From Thalassobacillus sp043497085 (GTDB taxonomy: Bacteria > Bacillota > Bacilli > Bacillales > Halobacillaceae), in NCBI GenBank assembly GCA_043497085.1, contig JBIEKI010000008.1: a DNA stretch of 64,000 bases, one strand, 5' to 3'. The notes below the pieces were generated by a model. It made no database searches and was not told where the DNA came from. It saw nothing but the letters and a program-made list of their open reading frames with translations. The translations under genes and the position numbers were made by a program. This document shows positions 50,618-58,689 of the stretch, one piece after another (position 1 is the first letter of the stretch; every line of letters begins with the position of its first letter).

Positions 50618-51967
50618 TTATTCAGTCAAACCCAGTTCTTCTTGTACAACTTCGACGACTTTATCTACATACTTTTCGCATTCCTCTTCTGTTGGCGCTT
50701 CTACCATGATCCGTACAAGCGGTTCCGTACCGGAAGGACGGACAAGGACACGGCCTTGTGTACCCATCTCTTCTTCTACCGCTTTGATCGTATCCTGAAT
50801 ACGCGGGTGAGTCTGAACCGCAGCTTTATCGGTTACTTTCACATTTTTCAAGACCTGTGGAAATTTCTTCATTTCAGCAGCAAGTTCCGACAACGTCTTG
50901 CCTGTATCTTTCATAACATTGATAAGCTGCAATGCACTAAGCATTCCATCTCCTGTTGTATTGTAATCTAAGAAAATGATATGACCAGATTGCTCACCAC
51001 CAAGGTTATAGCCGCCCTGTCTCATTTCTTCCATTACATATCGGTCGCCTACCGCTGTTTTATCGCTCTTCATCCCATTAGCTTCAATCGCCTTATAGAA
51101 ACCAAGGTTACTCATAACAGTGGAAACAACAGTAGAATGATTTAACAAACCGGATTCGTTCATATGCTTTCCGCAAATGTACATGATGTGATCTCCGTCA
51201 ACAATATTACCCTTTTCGTCTACAGCAATCAGACGATCTCCATCGCCGTCAAACGCCAGTCCAATATCGGCACCTTTTTCAAGGACAAGCTTCCTTACTG
51301 CTTCTGGGTGGGTGGAACCTACCCCATCATTGATATTCAAGCCATCAGGAGATGAACCGATGGAAGAAATATCTGCTTCTAAATCAGCAAACATATGAGA
51401 AGCAAGTGCGGAAGTGGCTCCGTGGGCACAATCCAAAGCAATATGAAGACCATCGAAATCGTGATCAACTGATTGTTTCAAATATTGCATATAGCGCTGA
51501 GCGCCTTCAAAGTAATCGTTCACTTGACCCAGGTCCCCGCCCGTCGGACGCGGAAGGTCGTCTGCTTCTTTTTCAAGTAGTGCTTCAATTTCATTCTCCT
51601 GGTCATCAGAAAGCTTGAAACCATCTGGACCAAAGAACTTGATTCCGTTATCCTCTACTGGATTATGGGATGCGGAAATCATCACTCCTGCTTCTGCTCC
51701 TAAAGCTTTAGTCAGGTAAGCGACTCCTGGAGTAGAAATGACGCCGACTCGCATTACTTCTGCTCCAATCGATAGCAATCCTGCAGTTAGAGCGCCTTCA
51801 AGCATGTGACAGGAGATTCTCGTGTCACGCCCTATCAGCACCTTTGGCTTCTGTGCACCTTTAGTCACTGTATACCCACCAAAGCGTCCTAATTTAAAAG
51901 CCAGTTCCGGGGTCAGATCCTTGTTCGCGACTCCTCGTACTCCATCTGTACCAAAATATTTACCCAT
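50618..51967 (-). CDS. glmM: Phosphoglucosamine mutase
   Basis: GlmM interconverts glucosamine-6-phosphate and glucosamine-1-phosphate. The 449-residue protein has the phosphoserine loop MISASHNPVEDNGIKFFG, the Mg-binding DGDGDR and the C-terminal phosphate loop RPSGTEPLVRIMVE. It follows cdaR; the cdaA-cdaR-glmM order is conserved in Firmicutes, and GlmM can bind and inhibit CdaA (known in relatives). Confidence 0.98.
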   Translation of the reverse strand: MGKYFGTDGVRGVANKDLTPELAFKLGRFGGYTVTKGAQKPKVLIGRDTRISCHMLEGALTAGLLSIGAEVMRVGVISTPGVAYLTKALGAEAGVMISASHNPVEDNGIKFFGPDGFKLSDDQENEIEALLEKEADDLPRPTGGDLGQVNDYFEGAQRYMQYLKQSVDHDFDGLHIALDCAHGATSALASHMFADLEADISSIGSSPDGLNINDGVGSTHPEAVRKLVLEKGADIGLAFDGDGDRLIAVDEKGNIVDGDHIMYICGKHMNESGLLNHSTVVSTVMSNLGFYKAIEANGMKSDKTAVGDRYVMEEMRQGGYNLGGEQSGHIIFLDYNTTGDGMLSALQLINVMKDTGKTLSELAAEMKKFPQVLKNVKVTDKAAVQTHPRIQDTIKAVEEEMGTQGRVLVRPSGTEPLVRIMVEAPTEEECEKYVDKVVEVVQEELGLTE

Positions 51968-52008
51968 GATGTGTTCTCTCTCCTTCGTTCATTCCAAACA
52001 TTCTATTA

Positions 52009-53247
52009 TTATCCAATACGTATCGTTGCATTTGGATTAGTAAGTTCAAATGATGTATTTTCTGGTCCGGTGATTTCGATCGGCACTTCATGTTCACCAG
52101 CTTCTAAGCCCTCGACGTCAATGACTGCCTGAATATCCTCTGATCCAAGATTGTTGATATCCGCTTCATTTCCATAAACCGTTACTGCTATTTGTTGATT
52201 ATCTGGATTAATAAAACTGACGGAACCTTCTCCTGGCGGGTTAGCCACCCCTATTTCTATATCTTCAATCACCTGTTCTGCCTGTTCCTCCGCTTCAACA
52301 ACTTCTACATCTACCTCTACCGTTTCAGGATCGACTTTCTTAATACCTTTAGGTACAGGAATTTCTGCCTCTACTGTAGTTGATTCCGTTAAATCACTAA
52401 CATCTACTTCAAGATTTGCAATCCTTCCGATTTGACTGATGGCTTCCAACGGACCATAAATTGTAACTTCTTCCACTTCCGGATTCACCGATCGAATTGC
52501 ATAGCCTTCTGGAACCTCGCCCTTCGTTTGTACCTCAATCGGCACTTGCTTACTTGGGAGGTTAATAGGTACCGTAACATTAACTATGTTCGGTTCCACC
52601 AGCACGTCCAATTCATTTCCTTGGGTATCATATACTTTAACAGGTGCCTGGACATTTTCAATAGTGTCCGTAGTGTCTCTGACGTCTACAATCGCCTTGA
52701 CGAGTGCGACACTATCCACCAGGTCCTTCCCGCCGGTAACCGTCACTTGGGATGGCTGGATAGTTGCCTCGCCTATTTCATAATTGTTTACGAGTTCCTC
52801 GTCATTAATTAAATCGACGCCGACCTCGAAGTCCCTCTCCACCTTTTCTTCAATAGTCACTTGAACTGTTTTTGGCTCAATATTGACGTTAAGACGATTG
52901 GATATACCACTATGCATAACGTCCACCGAATGAGTCCCCGGTCCGTAATCCTGAAGGTCTAAGTATACTTCAAAGTTTTTCTGGCGGACAACCGGCGTCA
53001 TAACACTATTCGGACCTTCTAAGGTTACGGCTACACTTTGAGGCACTCCACTGATCGTATATTTATCATCGTCGTATTTGACGTCCAATGGAATATTGCT
53101 CAGCACTTCAAACTCCTTGGAGCCATCATTGATCAGTAAGGCATCGCTTTGCGAATTGTCATCTAAATTCACCGTAGTCCATAATAAAATAGCAAGTAAT
53201 AAGGAGATGACACGAATAAACCAGGGGCTATTAAACCATTTATCCAT
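52009..53247 (-). CDS. cdaR: CdaA regulatory protein CdaR (YbbR-domain protein)
   Basis: The 412-residue protein has one N-terminal membrane anchor (SPWFIRVISLLLAILLWTTV) and about four extracellular YbbR repeats (e.g. PLDVKYDDDKYTISGVPQSV, RVNPEVEEVTIYGP-like segments). It regulates the diadenylate cyclase CdaA. Its ATG overlaps the cdaA stop by eight bases after GGGGGAAG. Confidence 0.95.
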   Translation of the reverse strand: MDKWFNSPWFIRVISLLLAILLWTTVNLDDNSQSDALLINDGSKEFEVLSNIPLDVKYDDDKYTISGVPQSVAVTLEGPNSVMTPVVRQKNFEVYLDLQDYGPGTHSVDVMHSGISNRLNVNIEPKTVQVTIEEKVERDFEVGVDLINDEELVNNYEIGEATIQPSQVTVTGGKDLVDSVALVKAIVDVRDTTDTIENVQAPVKVYDTQGNELDVLVEPNIVNVTVPINLPSKQVPIEVQTKGEVPEGYAIRSVNPEVEEVTIYGPLEAISQIGRIANLEVDVSDLTESTTVEAEIPVPKGIKKVDPETVEVDVEVVEAEEQAEQVIEDIEIGVANPPGEGSVSFINPDNQQIAVTVYGNEADINNLGSEDIQAVIDVEGLEAGEHEVPIEITGPENTSFELTNPNATIRIG

Positions 53248-54058
53248 CTTTCTTCCCCCTCCAGTTCCATGTCTTTGCAGCAGGGGCTTTCACCGGCGCA
53301 TTCAATTCTTTATGGAGAATTTCATCAAGCTTTTCCTGATCCAGTTCACGGTGTAATTCACCATTTTTTGTACAAGAAATATTACCTGTTTCTTCAGATA
53401 CGATAATCGTCAAGGCATCTGTCACTTCACTGATTCCCATCGCTGCCCGGTGACGGGTACCCAATTCTTTTGAGATAAAAGGACTCTCTGATAAAGGTAA
53501 GTAACAAGCAGCGGCAACAATTTCATCCCCACGGATAATTACCGCTCCATCGTGTAATGGGGTGTTTGGAATAAAAATATTTGTCAGCAATTCGCTGGTC
53601 AGGCGGCCTTCAATATTAATGCCTGTTTCGACATAATCTCCCATACCCGTTTCTCTTTCAATTGTAATCAAAGCTCCAATCCGACGCTTCGCCATATAGT
53701 TACAAGATTTGATGATAGCCTGTATGGATTTTTCTACACCCTGCTCTTCTGAAGTCGATCTGCTGAAAAAGCTTCCCCGCCCTAACTGCTCTAATGCACG
53801 TCTGAACTCAGGCTGGAATAAGATGATAATTGCAAGAAAACCCCATGTGATCGCTTGTGAGGTCAGCCATCTTAACGTAGAAAGCCCGAATAAGTTGCTA
53901 AACAGCCATATTGCCAGAACAACGAAAATCCCTTTTAACAACTGGACAGCTTTCGTTCCCCTGATCAACATGATCAATTTATATACAACAAACCAGACGA
54001 GGGCGATATCAATTGCTATAAGTAAATAATCTAATACATCAAGTCCCCCATCAAGCAT
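53240..54058 (-). CDS. cdaA: Diadenylate cyclase CdaA
   Basis: CdaA makes cyclic di-AMP from two ATP, controlling potassium and osmolyte homeostasis and the cell wall. The 272-residue protein has three N-terminal membrane helices and a DAC domain with the catalytic motifs LHDGAVIIRG (DGA) and GTRHRAAMGIS (RHR). It starts the cdaA-cdaR-glmM operon. A TATAAT-like -10 lies upstream but no clear -35 is seen. Confidence 0.97.
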   Translation of the reverse strand: MLDGGLDVLDYLLIAIDIALVWFVVYKLIMLIRGTKAVQLLKGIFVVLAIWLFSNLFGLSTLRWLTSQAITWGFLAIIILFQPEFRRALEQLGRGSFFSRSTSEEQGVEKSIQAIIKSCNYMAKRRIGALITIERETGMGDYVETGINIEGRLTSELLTNIFIPNTPLHDGAVIIRGDEIVAAACYLPLSESPFISKELGTRHRAAMGISEVTDALTIIVSEETGNISCTKNGELHRELDQEKLDEILHKELNAPVKAPAAKTWNWRGKKDG

Positions 54059-54159
54059 GTCTACACTTCCTTTTAACAGTAATTACATTTATAAAAACAA
54101 AGTACATATAATTATATCATACTTAACATGTACATTGATAATGCACTCCCCGTGTTCCA

Positions 54160-54196
54160 AAAAAAATAAGACTGTCTGGCATGACAGCCTTACTTT
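54160..54196 (-). terminator. Terminator of sigW-rsiW
   Basis: On the minus strand, AAGGCTGTCATG pairs with a complementary CAGACAGTCTT segment and ends in TTTTTTTT. Confidence 0.85.
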
Positions 54197-54198
54197 TA

Positions 54199-54849
54199 TT
54201 ACCCGTTCCCTAAAGAAAATACGCCTTCTACTGTTTTTTTGATATGATACCACATCCACTCGAACACTTGATTCACTTCATTTACTTCACCGCTGACATA
54301 GGCCATATATTTTTCCCCGTCTAAAGGAGAATCTTGCACACTATCCTGTTCCAGAATGTCACCGTTTATAATCGTAACATCACCATTTACGGCTCCATCT
54401 ATCCGCAAATCACCATTACGGACTAACAGGTCCCCTTCGACTGTAACATCCTCCGGCACGATAACTACCTGATTCTGTATAACAAGGTTTTCCTGTTTAG
54501 AAACAGTAACTTGCTGGTCTTCTGTCCAGGCTGAGAAGACGCCACCGAACATCATGAGGAAAAATACTGCTGCCGCTGTGAAGAAAGGATGATTCTTGAA
54601 CCAACGCATATAATGATTGCGCTTTTTCTGTTGTGGTAAATTAGACATTACATTAGCAGTAAAGTCCTCAGGTGCAGATATAGGACTCGAGCTCTTTACG
54701 AGACTTATGGTCCGCTTCAATTCATGGAAGTGAGTCTGGCAGTCCCTGCAGGACTCCAAATGCAAGCGTAATTTCTTTTCTTCTTCTTGTGTCAAACCGT
54801 CGTCTAAATACTTATGCATTAAACCGATAGCTTCTTGTTTACAATTCAT
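54199..54849 (-). CDS. rsiW: Anti-sigma-W factor
   Basis: The 216-residue membrane protein has an N-terminal zinc anti-sigma domain (HxxxCxxC in HLESCRDCQTH), one membrane helix (FFTAAAVFFLMMFGGVFSA) and an extracellular domain with a right-handed repeat-like stretch (VTVEGDLLVRNGDLRIDGAV). It holds SigW inactive until regulated proteolysis. It follows sigW by 15 bases. Confidence 0.95.
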   Translation of the reverse strand: MNCKQEAIGLMHKYLDDGLTQEEEKKLRLHLESCRDCQTHFHELKRTISLVKSSSPISAPEDFTANVMSNLPQQKKRNHYMRWFKNHPFFTAAAVFFLMMFGGVFSAWTEDQQVTVSKQENLVIQNQVVIVPEDVTVEGDLLVRNGDLRIDGAVNGDVTIINGDILEQDSVQDSPLDGEKYMAYVSGEVNEVNQVFEWMWYHIKKTVEGVFSLGNG

Positions 54850-54864
54850 TCCCTCTCACTCCTT

Positions 54865-55428
54865 TTACACGTGGCGAAGCCTTTTTCGCAACGTTTCCCT
54901 CCCCCGGTGAATCCGGGTTTTCACGGTACCAACAGGAATCTCCAACACATCAGCTATTTCCTGTAAGGACAGTTCATCTAAAAACCTCAGTACAATTACA
55001 CTTCGGTATTTAGGAGGCAAGGCCAAAATTTCTTCATGGATATAAGTCTGTAACTCCAGACTTTCCACTTCTTCCTCGGGCAACGCTTGATCCGCTGCTA
55101 GTTGAGAATACATATTCAACCCTTCCGTGCCTTTAACTTCAGCATCCAGAAAATAATCGGGTTTTTTCTTACGAATGCGATCGATTGTAAGATTCGTAGC
55201 AATCCGATATATCCAGGTTGAAAACTTCCTCCGCTCATCAAACCGGCCAATGTTCGTATAAGCCCGGATAAAGGCTTCTTGTGCAAGATCCTCTGCTTCA
55301 TGTGCATTACCTATCATGCGGAAGCAAATTTGGTATACTTTATTCTGATAAGAAGATACTACATCTTCAAATGCAGTTTGATCCCCTTTTTTTATCTGTT
55401 TAATTTTCTCTTTTATCAAGGTTTCCAT
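54865..55428 (-). CDS. sigW: ECF RNA polymerase sigma factor SigW
   Basis: This 187-residue ECF sigma factor has region 2 (NKVYQICFRMIGNAHEAEDL, QEAFIRAYTNI, STWIYRIATNL) and region 4 (LPPKYRSVIVLRFLDELSLQ, EIPVGTVKTRIHRG). It directs genes for envelope stress and antibiotic resistance. An autoregulatory SigW-type promoter lies just upstream, and a second matching promoter drives nfeD-floT at 24247. Confidence 0.97.
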   Translation of the reverse strand: METLIKEKIKQIKKGDQTAFEDVVSSYQNKVYQICFRMIGNAHEAEDLAQEAFIRAYTNIGRFDERRKFSTWIYRIATNLTIDRIRKKKPDYFLDAEVKGTEGLNMYSQLAADQALPEEEVESLELQTYIHEEILALPPKYRSVIVLRFLDELSLQEIADVLEIPVGTVKTRIHRGRETLRKRLRHV

Positions 55429-55463
55429 TGTCTATACCTCCGCTATACTTGCGGTATTACCTC

Positions 55464-55490
55464 TACGATTCAAAACATCGAAAGGTTTCA
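55464..55490 (-). promoter_or_regulatory. SigW-type autoregulatory promoter of sigW-rsiW
   Basis: On the minus strand, TGAAAC (55485-55490), 17 bases, CGTA (55464-55467). The spacer is one base longer than in the nfeD promoter. Confidence 0.8.
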
Positions 55491-55613
55491 AAAAAAATTA
55501 AAAAACTCAAGAAAAAAATCCCAATTAAAGTTTAACATCTTTTCAGCGAGGGTATGGGGTTCAATATAAAATAAATTAATAACACCTTAATATTTTTTGT
55601 TATGGAGGACATA

Positions 55614-55766
55614 ATGGAACAAAAAAAGCTTATTCTGGTAGAGATTGAAAAGTGCAGAAAAGAAATGAACGATTTATCCAAGCACTTGGATCTATCGTCA
55701 GAAGAGGTAGTTAATATCAGTAGACAATTAGATCAATTGCTTAATCAGTTCGAAAAAGCCAGGTAA
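55614..55766 (+). CDS. Spo0E-like aspartyl-phosphate phosphatase, 50 residues
   Basis: The ATG (55614-55616) follows ATGGAGG and opens a 50-codon frame. The product is two amphipathic helices, with ISRQLDQLLNQFEKAR near the end. This is the SxxLDxLL pattern of the Spo0E family, which dephosphorylates Spo0A~P and delays sporulation. It has its own terminator. It is too short for ordinary gene finders. Confidence 0.8.
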   Translation: MEQKKLILVEIEKCRKEMNDLSKHLDLSSEEVVNISRQLDQLLNQFEKAR

Positions 55767-55769
55767 ATA

Positions 55770-55814
55770 AAACAGCAACCTATCCTAATAGATAAGCTGC
55801 TGTTATTTTTTTGC
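55770..55814. terminator. Terminator between the Spo0E-like gene and rocF
   Basis: AACAGCA and TGCTGTT bound an imperfect stem followed by ATTTTTTT on the plus strand. Confidence 0.75.
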
Positions 55815-55815
55815 T

Positions 55816-56715
55816 TTATTTTAGTTTTTCGCCAAATAAAGATCCCATCAAACCTACCGCGACACTTGCCGTACGATTTTTCTCATCAAGAATCGGGTTA
55901 ACTTCAACAAACTCTGCTGATGTAATTAAACCAGACTCATGCAGCATTTCCATCGCTAGATGACTTTCCCGATAGCTTAAGCCGCCCATAACCGGTGTTC
56001 CGACCCCAGGAGCAGTATCCGGATCCAAACCATCCAGATCAAGACTCAAATGCAGCCCATCTGTACGATCCTTCAAGTAGTCGATAGTTTCCTGCATAAC
56101 TGCTGACATCCCCATGCGATCCACTTCATGCATGGTATAAACTTTGATTCCTTTTTCTTTAATTAGTTCCCGCTCTCCTGCATCTAAGGAACGAGCCCCG
56201 ATTATCACAATGTTTTCTGGTTTGACTTTTGGCTGATACCCGTGAATGTTGACTAACCTTTCATGACCAATACCAAGGCTCACCGCGAGCGGCATACCAT
56301 GAATATTCCCAGAAGGTGAGGTTTCATTATTGTTCAAGTCACCGTGCGCGTCATACCATATGACCCCTAAATTTTCATAGTGCTTCGAAACTCCAGCAAG
56401 TGTTCCGATAGCAATACTATGATCACCGCCAAACACAAGCGGAAAACTTCCCTCTTCGATAATTTCATCTACTCTTTGCGCAAGTTTCTCATTACCTTCC
56501 ATCACTTCATTTAGATTACGTAAATTATCAACAAGCTCTTTTTGCTCGCCCTTTTGCTGTGCAATCTCTACATTGCCGAGATCTTCTATGACAAGTTCTA
56601 ATTTTTCTAAACGTTCAAGGACACCAGCATAACGAATGGCACTAGGTCCCATATCAACGCCACGTCGATTTTGTCCAAGATCCATTGGTACTCCTAAAAT
56701 GGAAAGCTTCTTCAT
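55816..56715 (-). CDS. rocF: Arginase
   Basis: The 299-residue binuclear manganese enzyme hydrolyses arginine to ornithine and urea. Metal-binding motifs are FGGDHSIAIG, WYDAHGDLNN and SLDLDGLDPDTAPGVGTP. It is monocistronic here, not joined to rocDE. A sigma-A-like promoter rather than a sigma-L site is visible upstream. Confidence 0.96.
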   Translation of the reverse strand: MKKLSILGVPMDLGQNRRGVDMGPSAIRYAGVLERLEKLELVIEDLGNVEIAQQKGEQKELVDNLRNLNEVMEGNEKLAQRVDEIIEEGSFPLVFGGDHSIAIGTLAGVSKHYENLGVIWYDAHGDLNNNETSPSGNIHGMPLAVSLGIGHERLVNIHGYQPKVKPENIVIIGARSLDAGERELIKEKGIKVYTMHEVDRMGMSAVMQETIDYLKDRTDGLHLSLDLDGLDPDTAPGVGTPVMGGLSYRESHLAMEMLHESGLITSAEFVEVNPILDEKNRTASVAVGLMGSLFGEKLK

Positions 56716-56745
56716 AACGTCATCCTCCTTCTTCTACTCTCTATT

Positions 56746-56775
56746 ATTGTAGACGCTTTCAGATAAATGACTCAA
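56746..56775 (-). promoter_or_regulatory. Candidate sigma-A promoter of rocF
   Basis: On the minus strand, TTGAGT (56770-56775), 18 bases, TACAAT (56746-56751). Confidence 0.55.
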
Positions 56776-56818
56776 CCAGACACGATTTTGTATATATATA
56801 CGAGAAAATCCCTGCACA

Positions 56819-56858
56819 CGAAAAAAGCTGACATGGTAGTAGCATGTCAGCTTTCATC
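56819..56858 (-). terminator. Terminator of the tRNA operon
   Basis: AAAGCTGACATG and CATGTCAGCTTT form a 12-bp stem with a T-run on the minus strand, just after tRNA-Ala. Confidence 0.85.
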
Positions 56859-56898
56859 TCGTCTGAATTTATGAAGTCGCTAGTAATGGTACAAGAAA

Positions 56899-56974
56899 TG
56901 GTGGAGCCTAGCGGGATCGAACCGCTGACCTCCTGCGTGCAAAGCAGGCGCTCTCCCAGCTGAGCTAAGGCCCC
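56899..56974 (-). tRNA. tRNA-Ala (TGC)
   Basis: On the minus strand the cloverleaf starts GGGGCCTTAGCTCAGC, has the anticodon TGC in CTTTGCACG, the T-loop GTTCGATCC and an encoded CCA end. Confidence 0.97.
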
Positions 56975-56977
56975 TAA

Positions 56978-57147
56978 ATAAGTTATTCTACGTAGTCAAA
57001 ATCGTATTTATGGAGCACTTCCAGTACACGATCAATCTTTAGCTAAGAAGTTAATTCAACGTAGCAAAAGATTAAATTGGAGCACTTCCAGTACACGATT
57101 GATTTTTAACTTGGAAGTCAATTCGACGTAGTTAAAAATCTTTATAA
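56978..57147 (-). repeat. Two and a partial hairpin modules in the tRNA-Ala/tRNA-Gly spacer
   Basis: Unit A (57011-57077) and unit B (57078-57147) both begin TGGAGCACTTCCAGTACACG. Each has a stem (AATCTTTAGC facing GCAAAAGATT; GATTTTTAAC facing GTTAAAAATC) around a conserved loop, GAAGTNAATTCRACGTA. A partial unit at 56978-57005 retains the loop-like TTATTCTACGTAG. The stems differ in sequence but stay paired. Confidence 0.7.
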
Positions 57148-57222
57148 TGGAGCGGGAGACGGGATTCGAACCCGCGACCCCCACCTTGGCAAGGTGGTGT
57201 TCTACCACTGAACTACTCCCGC
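57148..57222 (-). tRNA. tRNA-Gly (GCC)
   Basis: On the minus strand the gene starts GCGGGAGTAGTTCAGTGG, with anticodon GCC in CTTGCCAAG, T-loop GTTCGAATC and encoded CCA. Confidence 0.97.
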
Positions 57223-57238
57223 ATAACAGTGATACAAG

Positions 57239-57311
57239 TGAGCCATGAAGGATTCGAACCTTCGACCCTCTGATTAAAAGTCAGATGCTCTACCAACTGA
57301 GCTAATGGCTC
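57239..57311 (-). tRNA. tRNA-Lys (TTT)
   Basis: On the minus strand the gene starts GAGCCATTAGCTCAGTTGG, with anticodon TTT in CTTTTAATC and T-loop GTTCGAATC. CCA is not encoded. Confidence 0.97.
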
Positions 57312-57312
57312 A

Positions 57313-57433
57313 TTAATTTAAAAAGTATTACAATCCAGTTGAGCGTGGTGCTCGTCGTGTTGCAAGGTAATTCAGGTGATGCCTCACTCCTCGCAAAGCC
57401 TACGGTGATGTAGTTCAAGGAAGTTTACGGCTT
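57313..57433. repeat. ~120-nt tRNA-associated element, copy at tRNA-Lys
   Basis: The insert between intact tRNA-Lys and a duplicate of its 5' end shares GTGCTCGTCGTGTTGC, CTCCTCGCAAAGCCTAC and AAGTTTACGGCTT with the copy at 58027-58145. It is more distantly related to 63497-63616. Confidence 0.65.
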
Positions 57434-57457
57434 CTCTACCAACTGAGCTAATGGCTC
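57434..57457 (-). pseudogene. tRNA-Lys 5' fragment
   Basis: These 24 bases are identical to the 5' end of tRNA-Lys up to the end of the D-arm (minus strand, ending GGTAGAG), then the sequence diverges. It cannot form a tRNA. Confidence 0.85.
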
Positions 57458-57480
57458 ATAATCTTTATTTTATAAATAAG

Positions 57481-57555
57481 TGGCTGGCCCAGCTGGATTC
57501 GAACCAGCGCATGACGGAATCAAAATCCGCTGCCTTACCGCTTGGCTATGGGCCA
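57481..57555 (-). tRNA. tRNA-Gln (TTG)
   Basis: On the minus strand the gene starts TGGCCCATAGCCAAGCGG, with anticodon TTG in TTTTGATTC, T-loop GTTCGAATC and encoded CCA. Confidence 0.96.
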
Positions 57556-57631
57556 TTAAAAAAATAGTACAAGTAATAAGTACTATTTGCTTTTTTTATA
57601 AAGTTAATTCATAGTCAAATGAAAAAATAAA

Positions 57632-57717
57632 TGGTGGAGGGAGTAGGACTCGAACCTACGAACCCGATGGGAGCGGATTTACAGTCCGCCGCGTTTGGCC
57701 AACTTCGCTATCCCTCC
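57632..57717 (-). tRNA. tRNA-Tyr (GTA)
   Basis: On the minus strand this class II tRNA (86 nt, long variable arm) starts GGAGGGATAGCGAAG, with anticodon GTA in CTGTAAATC and encoded CCA. Confidence 0.97.
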
Positions 57718-57810
57718 AAGAAAGTCACTTAGACATTATAACAGAAACATATTTTAAGTTTCAACAGTTTTCTACAAGAAATCACTGGAAATCTTCTTGA
57801 AATGTTTCAT

Positions 57811-57951
57811 TGTGCCCTTACAGGACTACTATCGTTCCCTATCTTAGAAGTAAACTCGACGTAGTAAGGGAACTATTCAATGGTGCCCTTACAGGACTAC
57901 AATTGTTTTCTTTCGATGAAGTAATTCAACGTAGTAAGAAAACTTTGTAGG
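57811..57951 (-). repeat. Two hairpin modules in the tRNA-Tyr/tRNA-Thr spacer
   Basis: Unit C (57811-57880) and unit D (57881-57951) share GTGCCCTTACAGGACTAC, then a stem (GTTCCCT facing AGGGAAC; GTTTTCTT facing AAGAAAAC) around loops with GAAGTAAACTCGACGTAG or GAAGTAATTCAACGTAG. They are the same family as 57011-57147. Confidence 0.7.
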
Positions 57952-57952
57952 A

Positions 57953-58025
<73 letters not shown>

Positions 58026-58026
58026 A

Positions 58027-58145
58027 TATTTTAAGTGTGAACAGAAGGTTTATTGCATTGTGCTCGTCTCGTTGCTAGCTTATTCGGTGAAGCCCGCGCT
58101 CCTCGCAAAGCCTACAATGCTGCAGTTCAAAGAAGTTTACGGCTT
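58027..58145. repeat. ~120-nt tRNA-associated element, copy at tRNA-Thr
   Basis: It has the same order of conserved blocks as the tRNA-Lys copy: GTGCTCGTCTCGTTGC, CTCCTCGCAAAGCCTAC, AGTTCAAAGAAGTTTACGGC. It lies between intact tRNA-Thr and a duplicate of its 5' end. Confidence 0.65.
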
Positions 58146-58169
58146 CTCTACCAATTGAGCTAGACCGGC
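58146..58169 (-). pseudogene. tRNA-Thr 5' fragment
   Basis: These 24 bases are identical to the tRNA-Thr 5' end and break at the same D-arm position (after GGTAGAG) as the tRNA-Lys fragment. Confidence 0.85.
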
Positions 58170-58179
58170 AAAAACTAAA

Positions 58180-58255
58180 TGGTGGAGGATGCAGGGTTCG
58201 AACCTGCGACCCCTTGCTTGTAAGGCAAGTGCTCTCCCAGCTGAGCTAATCCTCC
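58180..58255 (-). tRNA. tRNA-Val (TAC)
   Basis: On the minus strand the gene starts GGAGGATTAGCTCAGCTGG, with anticodon TAC in CTTACAAGC, T-loop GTTCGAACC and encoded CCA. Confidence 0.97.
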
Positions 58256-58259
58256 AAAG

Positions 58260-58334
58260 TGGTGACCCGTACGGGATTCGAACCCGTGTTACCGCCGTGA
58301 AAGGGCGGTGTCTTAACCACTTGACCAACGGGCC
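58260..58334 (-). tRNA. tRNA-Glu (TTC)
   Basis: On the minus strand the gene starts GGCCCGTTGGTCAAGTGG, with anticodon TTC in CTTTCACGG, T-loop GTTCGAATC and encoded CCA. It is the first gene of the tRNA operon. Confidence 0.97.
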
Positions 58335-58388
58335 ATTTAAGCAGTTGACAGCCTCTTTAAAGCTTGTCCTCTCAAACTGACAAATATT

Positions 58389-58418
58389 ATTATATACAGA
58401 CTGTTAGTACTTTGTAAA
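58389..58418 (-). promoter_or_regulatory. Promoter of the tRNA operon
   Basis: On the minus strand, TTTACA (58413-58418), 18 bases, TATAAT (58389-58394). Apart from this promoter and the terminator at 58645, nothing is seen in the gap 58335-58689. Confidence 0.75.
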
Positions 58419-58644
58419 GAGAAATTTTTATTTTTTTATATACTTTTATAACTCCGCTCTATGGCAAGGAAAATCGCCCCTTAACCCTCAATCATCTACT
58501 TTGATGCCAGCCCCCCAATCCCCTTTGCTTAGCATTGTCTCTTATATGATTCTGGATTCTTTCTTACCATGGATTCATTTCTTTTATTTATTGTAAGTTT
58601 GTCTCACGTATTCATAAAAACAGGTAAAAACTTAATCGGTACGA

Positions 58645-58681
58645 CCAAAAAAAGAGCCGCCCCTGATCAGGAGCAGCTCAT
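58645..58681 (-). terminator. Terminator of the bacillopeptidase F-like gene
   Basis: On the minus strand, GAGCTGCTCCTGATC pairs with the complementary half ending GGCTC, followed by TTTTTTT. Confidence 0.85.
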
Positions 58682-58689
58682 TAAGAACC

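Noticed and set aside
58137..58328. 63-residue frames across tRNA-Val and tRNA-Glu
   Set aside because: They are translations of tRNA genes and spacers.
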